Source: Acidimicrobiia bacterium (lineage in GTDB: Bacteria; Actinomycetota; Acidimicrobiia; Acidimicrobiales; Aldehydirespiratoraceae). Taken from it: DNA of 5,615 bases. The translations under genes and the position numbers were made by a program. Under the pieces are notes generated by a model. That model had not been told where the DNA came from. It ran no database searches and saw nothing but the letters and a program-made list of their open reading frames with translations. Location of the stretch: the NCBI GenBank assembly GCA_022824605.1, contig JAJDZO010000172.1, positions 1 through 5,615 of the forward strand. The letters run 5' to 3'. Of the stretch, positions 1 to 5,116 are shown one piece after another. The number at the start of each line of letters is the position of its first letter. The first letter of the stretch is position 1.

Positions 1-222
1 ATCTGGTGGGACACCGACAGCTGAGTCGCGCGACCAGTGAGAGGACCCCGACCGCATCCGGGCGTGGATGATTTCGCCGGTGTCGTCGTGCACTGCTGCC
101 AGCGGGTGGTATCCCCAGACGGTGGTGTGGCCGTGGTCGGCGCCCTCAGCCAGGTAGTGCTCCTCCAACCAGGCGACAGTGACTGAGAAGCCAGGCAAGC
201 AGACGAACCGGAACTGCCGCAT
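1..222 (-). pseudogene. Transposase remnant, IS1380-like, runs off left edge
   Basis: The minus strand is open for 74 codons from an ATG at 222 to the window edge. Codons 27-61 (about 40-144) translate to a stretch containing GYHPLAAVHDDTGEIIHARM, which resembles the core of IS1380-family DDE transposases (typically GYHPLLA..DTGE.L.A.LR.G.). The residues before it do not look like the family, and after the segment ending SGSS the expected sequence is lost, perhaps through a deletion or frameshift. No terminal inverted repeat or target duplication could be identified. I read it as a decayed or truncated copy. It could instead be the intact start of an unrelated gene continuing to the left, because the window edge hides the rest. 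The family call rests on remembered family pattern, not on a search. Confidence 0.45.
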
Positions 223-256
223 ACGGTCGATCCCGTCGGAAGCAGGGCTCGTGGAT

Positions 257-292
257 CTTGGACATCTCTTTGGACAGTCACTTGGACAAAAT
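257..292. repeat. Three tandem 12-bp repeats with TTGGACA core, upstream of fic
   Basis: TTGGACA occurs at 258-264, 270-276 and 282-288, an exact 12-bp period, with variable bases between the cores. The third copy coincides with the best -35 candidate of the fic promoter. Exact spacing slightly above one helical turn is typical of operator arrays bound by a multimer. The C-terminal winged-helix-like region of the adjacent Fic protein makes autoregulation an obvious but untested guess. Confidence 0.6.
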
Positions 293-311
293 AGGTGGTA
301 GTTAGTAGAGT
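282..311 (+). promoter_or_regulatory. Candidate fic promoter giving a leaderless transcript
   Basis: TTGGAC (282-287) is followed after 18 bp by TAGAGT (306-311), which fits the actinobacterial TAnnnT -10 pattern. Six bases separate this -10 from the ATG at 318, so transcription would start at or next to the A of the start codon. No Shine-Dalgarno sequence precedes the ATG, which agrees with leaderless translation. The -35 overlaps the third TTGGACA repeat, so a protein bound there would repress. Confidence 0.45.
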
Positions 312-317
312 CCAGCC

Positions 318-1493
318 ATGAGGCGCTACTTGGAGTCGCATCCGTGGATCAATTTCGAGGCTACCGACCTCAACGATCTGCCGCCCAAGACCTGGATGCT
401 GTTGGGGGAGGCAAGCGCGAGATGCGAACAGCTGGCCCGAGCACCACTGCGGCCCGATGTGGCCGAGCGCCTTTATCAGATCGCCATGGTCAAGGGCGCC
501 CAGGCAACTACAGCCATTGAAGGCAACACCCTCACCGAGGAGCAGGTAGCGGGGATCCTCGACGGCACCTTCAAGGCCCCGCCGTCTCGGGCCTACCAGG
601 AACGCGAAGTCCGCAATGTACTCGACGCCCTGCAGGAAATCGCCGATCTAGTCACCGAGGGTGGTGAGTTCCCGGTCACCAAGGATCTGATCTGCGACTT
701 CAACCGGCGTTTGCTGGAGGGCACCGAGCATGAGCCCGACGCGCGACCGGGGGCAGTGCGAACACACGAGGTGGTCGTAGCCAACTATCGGGGTGCACCC
801 GCCCAGGACTGCGACTACCTGCTCGACCGCCTAGCCCAGTGGCTTGAGAGCGAGACCTTCAAGTCCGACGATCCCGAGATCGGCTTCGCCCTCACCGTGG
901 CCCGGGCCGTGTACGCCCACCTATACATGGCCTGGCTGCACCCGTTCGGCGACGGGAACGGTCGTACTGCAAGGCTCCTCGAGTTCAAGATCCTGGCGTG
1001 CAGCCCGATGGCGCCGGTTCCCGCTGCCCATCTACTCTCGAACCACTACAACCTCACCCGCGACCAGTACTACCGCGAGTTGGCCAAGGCCAGCCGGAGC
1101 CGTCGAACGGTCGACTTCGTGGCTTACGCCGCAGAAGGCTTCGTGGACGGCCTCAGAGACCAGATCGACGAGGTGAGCGAACTACAATTCCAAGTCGCCT
1201 GGATCAACTACGTCCACGAGGTCATGAACAGGTTCCCGACCAGCCCGGCGCGGGACCGACAGCGAACGCTTGTGCTCGCCATGCCGTCAGACCGCGAAGT
1301 GTCCAAGACTGAGGCACCGATGCTCGACCCCGGGTTGGCTGCCATGTACGCCACAACGGGTCCGCGAACCTTGAGCCGGGACCTCAACCGGCTTCACGAC
1401 GCCGGGATTGTCCGCAGGAGCGGCCGTGGGTGGAGGGCAAATCACGCCATCATGGCTTCGTTCCTGGCACCCGTTGCCGACCAGAGCAGCTAG
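318..1493 (+). CDS. Fic-domain protein (class II type), probable AMP/NMP transferase
   Basis: The 391-aa protein carries a complete Fic motif, HPFGDGNGRTAR at residues 208-219. It has the catalytic His208, the acidic Asp212 and the GNGR phosphate-binding loop, so an active enzyme that transfers a nucleotide moiety (usually AMP from ATP) to a protein side chain is expected; the target is unknown. TTAIEG at 64-69 matches the (S/T)xxxE(G/N) inhibitory helix. Its position ahead of the Fic core makes this a class II, self-inhibited Fic, with Glu68 the predicted gate. Residues about 311-380 look like a winged helix (pattern RTLSRDLNRLHDAGIVRR), which suggests DNA binding or autoregulation. Length is normal for cytosolic Fic proteins with such a tail. 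The ATG at 318 has no ribosome site but lies 6 bp after a -10. It stands alone, next to an IS remnant, and converges on the transporter gene. The family call is firm; the role (regulation, stress or defence) is open. Confidence 0.93.
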   Translation: MRRYLESHPWINFEATDLNDLPPKTWMLLGEASARCEQLARAPLRPDVAERLYQIAMVKGAQATTAIEGNTLTEEQVAGILDGTFKAPPSRAYQEREVRNVLDALQEIADLVTEGGEFPVTKDLICDFNRRLLEGTEHEPDARPGAVRTHEVVVANYRGAPAQDCDYLLDRLAQWLESETFKSDDPEIGFALTVARAVYAHLYMAWLHPFGDGNGRTARLLEFKILACSPMAPVPAAHLLSNHYNLTRDQYYRELAKASRSRRTVDFVAYAAEGFVDGLRDQIDEVSELQFQVAWINYVHEVMNRFPTSPARDRQRTLVLAMPSDREVSKTEAPMLDPGLAAMYATTGPRTLSRDLNRLHDAGIVRRSGRGWRANHAIMASFLAPVADQSS

Positions 1494-1495
1494 GC

Positions 1496-1549
1496 GTCGC
1501 CTGTCCACCCGTGCGATAGGCGACCGGCGCGGCTCAGCCAGGTGAGCCG
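1496..1549. terminator. Double hairpin between convergent genes
   Basis: Two perfect stems occupy the gap between the convergent fic and transporter genes. GTCGCCT (1496-1502) pairs with AGGCGAC (1518-1524) around a 15-nt loop. CGGCTCA (1530-1536) pairs with TGAGCCG (1543-1549) around a 6-nt loop. Neither is followed by a T-run, which is common in high-GC genomes. The second, compact stem could serve both directions. The call rests on structure and position. Confidence 0.5.
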
Positions 1550-1573
1550 ATCAGATCCTCTTGCTGGTTCGGG

Positions 1574-2431
1574 TCAGGCGGCGGTGGAGAACAGGATTAT
1601 GGCTACTGCGCCCATTGACGCTCCCACCCACTGCCAGCGACGCACGGCTTCGTGGTAGATCCTCCACGCCAGGGTCATGGTTGTGGCCGGAGCGAAACCC
1701 AGCATGGCCGCCACCACCGCCACATTTCCCCGCTGGAACGCAATGACGAAGGCGATGACCGCGCCGATGTCGATCAGACCGACCAGCAGTCCGAAACGCT
1801 TCACGTCAGACGACAGCGGGGCCAAGGGTTGCAGCGGCCTGGCGATCAACGGAATGAAGACTGCCGCGCCCAGCTGAGTCACGAACGCGGGCATAGCACC
1901 GGCGTCGGAGCTGATCTGCCCGAAGATCAAGCTCTGAAGACCCAGCAGCACACCCACCAGGCAGCCCATACCCAACGCCGACCGCGACCACAGCGCCCTG
2001 TCTGTGGGCAATCCGCCCTCGCTCACGATCAGCAGCACCGCCGGAATGGTCAGCACCACCCCGACCAGTTCCGCTCCACTCAGCGACTCGCCGGTCAAGG
2101 GTCCGATCACTGCGGGGATCACCAGCGACACCAGGCTGAACACGGGGGCGACCACGGCCATCGGACCGCGCTCCATGGACAGGTAGAGCAACGGTCGGAC
2201 GGTCGCCACCAACACAACCGCCACCAGCGTCCAGTAGAAGTCCCCCCGGTTGAAGGCCGCAGGAGGAAACACCAATACGAAGGCTCCGGCCACCGCCGCG
2301 CCCACCCACGACGCCAGCCAGGCGATAGAGACCACCGCCCCGGGATGGTCGACCCGACGACCGCCGACTCCCCCGAAGAAATCCCCCATGCCGAGCAGAG
2401 CCGCGGCCAGTCCTCCGAGGAATACAGGCAA
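1574..2431 (-). CDS. EamA/DMT-family transporter, 10 membrane segments
   Basis: The 285-aa protein is almost entirely hydrophobic and falls into about ten membrane segments (roughly residues 2-22, 31-55, 66-84, 90-111, 119-138, 152-172, 179-199, 212-232, 237-256, 267-284). The two halves repeat each other: the ERGPMAVVAPVFSLV region at 87-101 matches QRGNVAVVAAMLGFA at 233-247, each followed by a VG-containing last helix. This duplicated five-helix unit is the hallmark of the EamA/drug-metabolite transporter superfamily, inner-membrane exporters of metabolites, amino acids or drugs; the substrate cannot be read from sequence. I keep the TTG start at 2431 because the ATG at 2389 would remove most of the first helix. 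The Shine-Dalgarno signal is weak (GAGAG just upstream). A TAGCCT at 2443-2438 could be a -10 giving a nearly leaderless mRNA. It starts 60 bp after corA on the same strand, so co-transcription is possible. Confidence 0.85.
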   Translation of the reverse strand: MPVFLGGLAAALLGMGDFFGGVGGRRVDHPGAVVSIAWLASWVGAAVAGAFVLVFPPAAFNRGDFYWTLVAVVLVATVRPLLYLSMERGPMAVVAPVFSLVSLVIPAVIGPLTGESLSGAELVGVVLTIPAVLLIVSEGGLPTDRALWSRSALGMGCLVGVLLGLQSLIFGQISSDAGAMPAFVTQLGAAVFIPLIARPLQPLAPLSSDVKRFGLLVGLIDIGAVIAFVIAFQRGNVAVVAAMLGFAPATTMTLAWRIYHEAVRRWQWVGASMGAVAIILFSTAA

Positions 2432-2491
2432 GCTCTCAGGCTAACCCACGAGGGCCAGGCGGATGAACCGGCCGAGCAACCGCCGGGTCTG

Positions 2492-3616
2492 TTACCCGTC
2501 GCTTGGGTCGGCGGGCTTGGGCCGCAGGGCTCCGCTGACGGATCCGGCCACCGAGCGCATCGGCATGGTGGAGATCTCGAACACTGCTCCTACGAGCTGC
2601 GCCGGTGTCCGGGCGGCTTCCACAAGGCCACGGCCGAGGATCGCGCCCGCGCTGCGGCCCGACGTCCGGCGCGTCCACCCGAGCGACACGAACACGCCCA
2701 ACGAAACGATGGCGACCATCGCCATGAGCCCCGTGACGACGATCCAGCCGGTCGGGCTGGTCAGCAGCGGCAGGTCGACGAAGTTCATGCCGAAGAACCC
2801 GGCCACCAGCGACAGCGGCAGCATGATCGCCGCGTACACGGTCAGAACCTTGGTGACCTCGGTGGCCTGGCGGGCCTCCGCGCCGCGGTAGGCGTCGAGG
2901 GTCTCCGCCAGCGCGGTGCGGGCCCCGTCGACGCCTTGAGCGGTGCGCGAAGCGGTGTCGAACACGTCGGAGAACCGGCGACGGCCCCCGGAGGAGACCA
3001 GCGGCGAGATCGAGTGGCGCAGGATGTCGAGCGCCTCCCGCTGGGGATGCACCGCACGGCGCAGCGCGGCCAGATCGGAGCGCACCGCGGTGATCTCCAC
3101 CAAGAAGTCGGCGTCTGCGCTGAGGGCGCGCTCGATGAGTTCCTCGGTGCGATCGTCGAACACGTCGAGCACGGACACGAGCCGCCGGGTAGCCACATCA
3201 GCCAGCCGGGCCAACGCCTCGTCGGGACCTCCGCTGGCCAACTCTGCCTGTCGCTGGACCCCCTCCCAGAGCGCATCGACCGACAGCGAGCGCTGGTCAT
3301 GGATGGTGACCAGCCGGCGCTCGGACAAGAAGCAGTCGACTTCGTAGGTCTCGATCCGCTCCTCGCCCAGCGCGTGCAGCACCACCAGCATGAACGACCC
3401 GAAGTCGTCGACCTTGGGGAGGTCGATGTCCTCCACCGCATCGCGCACCGCCAGAGCGTCGAGCCCCAGCTGCTCGGCCAGTTCGGACAGTTCGTCGTGA
3501 TCGTCACGCCCCGCGGTGATGTCGATCCACACCCATCCCGTCTCCGGAAGCTCCGCCGAGATCTCGACGGGGACCGCGCTCCGGCCCGGCTCGAAATGCA
3601 CCGCACGCTGCAGCAT
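2492..3616 (-). CDS. corA: CorA-type magnesium/divalent cation channel
   Basis: This 374-aa protein (from the ATG at 3616) has the CorA layout. It has an acidic N-terminal cytosolic domain, a long helical region (about 140-255), then two membrane helices at about 259-279 and 289-313. The family signature GMN sits at 276-278 (in FFGMNF), at the end of the first helix, where it forms the mouth of the pentameric pore. Expected role: passive, gated Mg2+ (or Co2+/Ni2+) uptake at the inner membrane. Oddity: about 60 residues follow the second helix, whereas most CorA proteins end within a few basic residues; this tail is Ala/Gly/Ser-rich with Arg. The open frame continues upstream to 3895, but that part runs through the tRNA fragment and is not coding. 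GTG codons at 3619 and 3622 and an ATG at 3661 are alternative starts; the ribosome site is weak (GGTGG close to the ATG). Confidence 0.92.
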   Translation of the reverse strand: MLQRAVHFEPGRSAVPVEISAELPETGWVWIDITAGRDDHDELSELAEQLGLDALAVRDAVEDIDLPKVDDFGSFMLVVLHALGEERIETYEVDCFLSERRLVTIHDQRSLSVDALWEGVQRQAELASGGPDEALARLADVATRRLVSVLDVFDDRTEELIERALSADADFLVEITAVRSDLAALRRAVHPQREALDILRHSISPLVSSGGRRRFSDVFDTASRTAQGVDGARTALAETLDAYRGAEARQATEVTKVLTVYAAIMLPLSLVAGFFGMNFVDLPLLTSPTGWIVVTGLMAMVAIVSLGVFVSLGWTRRTSGRSAGAILGRGLVEAARTPAQLVGAVFEISTMPMRSVAGSVSGALRPKPADPSDG

Positions 3617-3677
3617 CACCACCGATGTTCGCACACCCGCCCCACCGATACGATGACCCATCAACCCTGACACGGTG

Positions 3678-3717
3678 AAGCCCAAGCCGGAGCGGGTGCT
3701 CTGACCTGGGCTTTTTT
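3678..3717 (+). terminator. Intrinsic-terminator-like hairpin beside the tRNA fragment
   Basis: AAGCCCA (3678-3684) pairs with TGGGCTT (3707-3713). Inside it, GAGC and GCTC close a 4-nt loop, and most of the bases between the two stems can pair if G-U pairs are allowed. The T-run at 3712-3717 follows the hairpin in the plus direction, so the canonical reading is a rightward terminator, although no rightward gene lies upstream. On the minus strand the same hairpin follows the tRNA 3' end but lacks a T-run, so it may be the old tRNA terminator acting imperfectly or in both directions. Confidence 0.6.
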
Positions 3718-3720
3718 GGG

Positions 3721-3762
3721 TGGCGGAGGTAGGAATTGAACCTACGACCTTCGGGTTATGAG
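3721..3762 (-). other. 3' half of tRNA-Met(CAU), nucleotides 32-73: probable attachment site
   Basis: Read on the minus strand, this is an exact tRNA 3' half. It has anticodon loop CTCATAA (3762-3756, anticodon CAT), the 3' strand of the anticodon stem CCCGA, variable loop AGGTC, T stem GTAGG/CCTAC around loop TTCAATT, acceptor strand CTCCGCC and discriminator A (3721). CCA is not encoded. The preceding bases (GGCAA) cannot pair with CCCGA, and no D arm or acceptor 5' strand exists, so it cannot fold as a tRNA. Half-tRNAs breaking at the anticodon loop are typical att cores of tyrosine-recombinase elements. With the 3' end pointing left, the chromosome lies to the left and the element to the right. 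CCC at 39-41 is initiator-like, but C72 is not usual for an initiator, so the elongator/initiator type is undecided. Confidence 0.8.
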
Positions 3763-3952
3763 TTGCCTCCGAGCCGTGTCGAGCTGTATCAGCCCGCACC
3801 AGAAAGTGCCTCTGAAGTGGGCTTTCGCGAATTCGCAGTGTCGGACAATGCCAGTGGATAACGCCCCGTGCCGCCCCGTCCATAAGAAGATCCATTAGAA
3901 GCCTGCGTCCTTTAGCGGGACCCCCGGTGCGGCTCAGTGGGCCATCGTGGGC
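3763..3952. other. Non-coding element end between att core and first operon
   Basis: I see no convincing gene on either strand. The stretch contains a perfect 10-bp palindrome GCGAATTCGC (3827-3836) directly followed by the odd palindrome TGTCGGACA (3839-3847). It also holds two CAGTG copies (3836-3840 and 3852-3856) and one extra CCATCGT (3942-3948), which recurs at 3961 and 5087. Being next to the core, it would be the place for integrase or excisionase arm sites, but no site can be named from sequence alone. Confidence 0.4.
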
Positions 3953-3989
3953 CTACACTCCCATCGTTCCGCTGGAGTTCCAGCACAGG
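3953..3989 (+). promoter_or_regulatory. Promoter and operator-like dyad of the TA operon (repeat copy A)
   Basis: TACACT (3954-3959) is a good TAnnnT -10 with a start expected near 3966; no clear -35 is seen. Just downstream, GCTGGA and TCCAGC form a 14-bp dyad (3971-3984) with a 2-base centre, placed where an autorepressor would act or as an RNA hairpin in the leader. The whole stretch recurs with changes at 5080-5116, at the start of the abi gene. Confidence 0.5.
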
Positions 3990-4013
3990 ACCACAAGGGA
4001 GGGGATCGAAGGG

Positions 4014-4262
4014 ATGGAACGCAAACGCCAGCTACCCGGACCCGACGGCAACCCTCTACACGTTACGGAGGTTGGATTTCGGGCGACCGGAGAATACTGG
4101 AACGAGTACCTCCTCGATGACGGCACCATCGCGCGCGTGAAGCTCGTCGTCGTCAACGTTTATCGTGTCGACGGACAGACCGACCCGAAGGGACAGCCCG
4201 TTTACCTGATTGAGTCCAACAATGTCGTGGCCATCTCGGCCAGCGAGGAGGGTGGTGCGTGA
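4014..4262 (+). CDS. Small protein of unknown function, first gene of a HicBA operon
   Basis: The 82-aa product is soluble with no signal or membrane segment. It looks mostly beta: alternating hydrophobic stretches, such as VKLVVVNVYRVD (about 44-55) and PVYLIESNNVVAIS (about 62-75), surround the loop YLLDDGTIARVK. I recall similar small proteins beside HicB/HicA pairs but know no tested function. I chose the ATG at 4014 because GGAGG (3998-4002) lies 11 bp upstream and the family-like part begins here. The open frame reaches back to a GTG at 3927, but that start would lie upstream of the apparent -10. The stop codon TGA (4260-4262) shares one base with the ATG of the next gene, so translation is probably coupled. 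It could be a third toxin-antitoxin component, for example a repressor or chaperone. Confidence 0.75.
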   Translation: MERKRQLPGPDGNPLHVTEVGFRATGEYWNEYLLDDGTIARVKLVVVNVYRVDGQTDPKGQPVYLIESNNVVAISASEEGGA

Positions 4263-4753
4263 TGGCAACAAACCTGATGTCGATCGACCGCCCGGCTGAG
4301 GTCACCTCTTCGCCGGTCAAGCGCCCTTCGGTGAACTCGGACTTGGAGAACGAGATCTCTCCAAGCAAGGGGGACGAGCAACAAAGGTACTGGCCAACCG
4401 ATGTCGACTTAGAGCGCCTGCTGTCAGGCGAGGAGGACTCGACCAGCGACCAGGACGCGCCTCAGGCCGGCGAGGCTGAGTCGGATGACCAGCCTGGTTC
4501 TGCACTCGACCGACTGGTTGCCTCATGGGCTGAAATCGCCGTCTCCCACGCAGCGGTCCGCTACATCGATGATCCATCGGGCTATGTCGCGACCGTCGCT
4601 GGCATCGAAGGTGCCTGGGGCTTCGGCGACTCCGAGGAGAGAGCGCTCGACGAATTGAGGTCCGTACTAATCGGCTGGGCCTGTCTCAAGCTTGAGGACG
4701 GAGACGACGACATTCCCAGCATGGAGGGCGTTCATCTTGTAGCGAAGAGATGA
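4262..4753 (+). CDS. HicB-like antitoxin with long acidic N-terminal extension
   Basis: The 163-aa product has a HicB-like core at about residues 95-155. Pattern: a strand ending in Tyr, then GYVATVAGIEGAWGFGDSEE, then the helix ALDELRSVLIGWACLK and the closing DDDIPSM. HicB folds of this type bind and block HicA. Residues 1-80 are polar, acidic and probably disordered, which is unusual, since minimal HicB proteins are 70-140 aa. No C-terminal ribbon-helix-helix or HTH DNA-binding domain is present, so repression would need another protein. AGGAGG (4246-4251) is a strong ribosome site, 10 bp from this ATG and 7 bp from a GTG at 4259 that would add one residue. The gene overlaps its upstream neighbour by one base and its downstream neighbour by four (ATGA). 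Antitoxin-first order is the reverse of the classical hicA-hicB layout. Confidence 0.8.
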   Translation: MATNLMSIDRPAEVTSSPVKRPSVNSDLENEISPSKGDEQQRYWPTDVDLERLLSGEEDSTSDQDAPQAGEAESDDQPGSALDRLVASWAEIAVSHAAVRYIDDPSGYVATVAGIEGAWGFGDSEERALDELRSVLIGWACLKLEDGDDDIPSMEGVHLVAKR

Positions 4754-4980
4754 GTCCCCCGTTGTCGCCGACAACGAGGATCGTTCTGATTAGGCGACTC
4801 AGGAAGCTCGGCTGGGACGGCCCTAGAACATCAAGGGGTCACGACTATATGGTTAAGGGTAGACGGAAAGTCCACATCCCTAATCCTCACCACCGCAAGG
4901 ACATCGGGGTTCCGCTCCTCCGCGAGATTCTCAAGCAGGCGGGCGTGTCTCGTGAGGAGTGGTTGAACGCCTCGGACTGA
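4750..4980 (+). CDS. hicA: HicA-family mRNA interferase toxin
   Basis: The 76-aa product has the HicA double-stranded-RNA-binding-like fold pattern. It has a first helix with LIRRLRKLGWDGP, then RGHDYMVKGRRKVHIPNPHH (29-48), then DIGVPLLREILKQAGVSREEW (51-71). His31 is the predicted catalytic histidine; the usual Ser before it is replaced (SRGH rather than GSH), as in the PNPH-type subgroup. Expected action: cleavage of mRNA, leading to growth arrest when HicB is lost, in the cytoplasm. The ATG at 4750 overlaps the hicB stop as ATGA, and no good ribosome site of its own is seen. Coupling to hicB translation would keep toxin output tied to the antitoxin. The stop codon lies inside an 11-bp inverted repeat (4973-5038). 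Confidence 0.88.
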   Translation: MSPPLSPTTRIVLIRRLRKLGWDGPRTSRGHDYMVKGRRKVHIPNPHHRKDIGVPLLREILKQAGVSREEWLNASD

Positions 4981-5038
4981 CACCAGTTACTTGAGGACCG
5001 TCGGGAAGCAGGCCCGCAGAGACCCGAGTGTCAGTCCG
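4973..5038. terminator. Long inverted repeat spanning the hicA stop codon
   Basis: CGGACTGACAC (4973-4983) and GTGTCAGTCCG (5028-5038) are perfect complements. A further stem TCGGG/CCCGA (5001-5005 with 5023-5027) stacks directly on the 3' side, giving about 16 bp with a 17-nt bulge. No T-run follows. It may end the TA operon mRNA or protect its 3' end. The right arm also overlaps the palindrome at 5036-5047, so the two structures exclude each other. Confidence 0.5.
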
Positions 5039-5047
5039 CGATCGCGG
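5036..5047. repeat. Perfect 12-bp palindrome CCGCGATCGCGG
   Basis: A self-complementary 12-mer lies between hicA and the abi gene, about 34 bp upstream of the probable -10 of the latter, roughly where an upstream regulator site would be. It could equally be a chance GC-rich palindrome. It shares bases 5036-5038 with the longer inverted repeat. Confidence 0.4.
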
Positions 5048-5079
5048 GTTCGCTCTGGTAGGCGAGTCGTCCCGAACCG

Positions 5080-5116
5080 CTAGACACCATCGTTACGCTC
5101 GAGTTGTGAGCACAGG
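5080..5116 (+). promoter_or_regulatory. Promoter and start region of abi gene (repeat copy B)
   Basis: This stretch aligns with 3953-3989 at 30 of 38 columns, with two single-base gaps. By that alignment TAGACA (5081-5086) is the -10 and the mRNA has a leader of about 13 nt. An alternative -10, TACGCT (5094-5099), would give a leaderless mRNA starting at the GTG. GCTC (5097-5100) and GAGC (5108-5111) form a small dyad that overlaps the start codon. There is no clear -35 and no Shine-Dalgarno sequence. Confidence 0.45.

Noticed and set aside
146..265. Short minus-strand frame of about 39 codons beginning MSKIHEPCF
   Set aside because: No ribosome site and no family resemblance; it overlaps the transposase remnant in another frame. 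It may be a frameshifted piece of it, but this cannot be shown.
844..1312. Overlapping open frames inside fic (844-1176, 998-1312)
   Set aside because: They are Arg/Pro/Ser-rich out-of-frame shadows of a gene whose catalytic motif is clear in the main frame.
1652..3670. A 672-codon open frame on the plus strand
   Set aside because: It runs antisense through both the transporter and corA, and its translation is His/Arg/Gln/Asp-rich low-complexity sequence with no domain. It is the usual shadow of high-GC genes.
3721..3762. A functional tRNA-Met gene
   Set aside because: The acceptor 5' strand, D arm and 5' anticodon stem are absent, and the preceding bases do not pair with CCCGA.
3617..3895. 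In-frame 93-residue upstream extension of corA
   Set aside because: It reads through the terminator hairpin, the tRNA fragment (giving the peptide NPKVVGSIPTSAT, a well-known tRNA artefact) and element DNA. A real CorA start fits at 3616.
3927..4013. GTG start for the 82-aa gene's frame
   Set aside because: It lies upstream of the apparent -10 at 3954-3959, while the ATG at 4014 has a GGAGG upstream and begins the folded-looking part.
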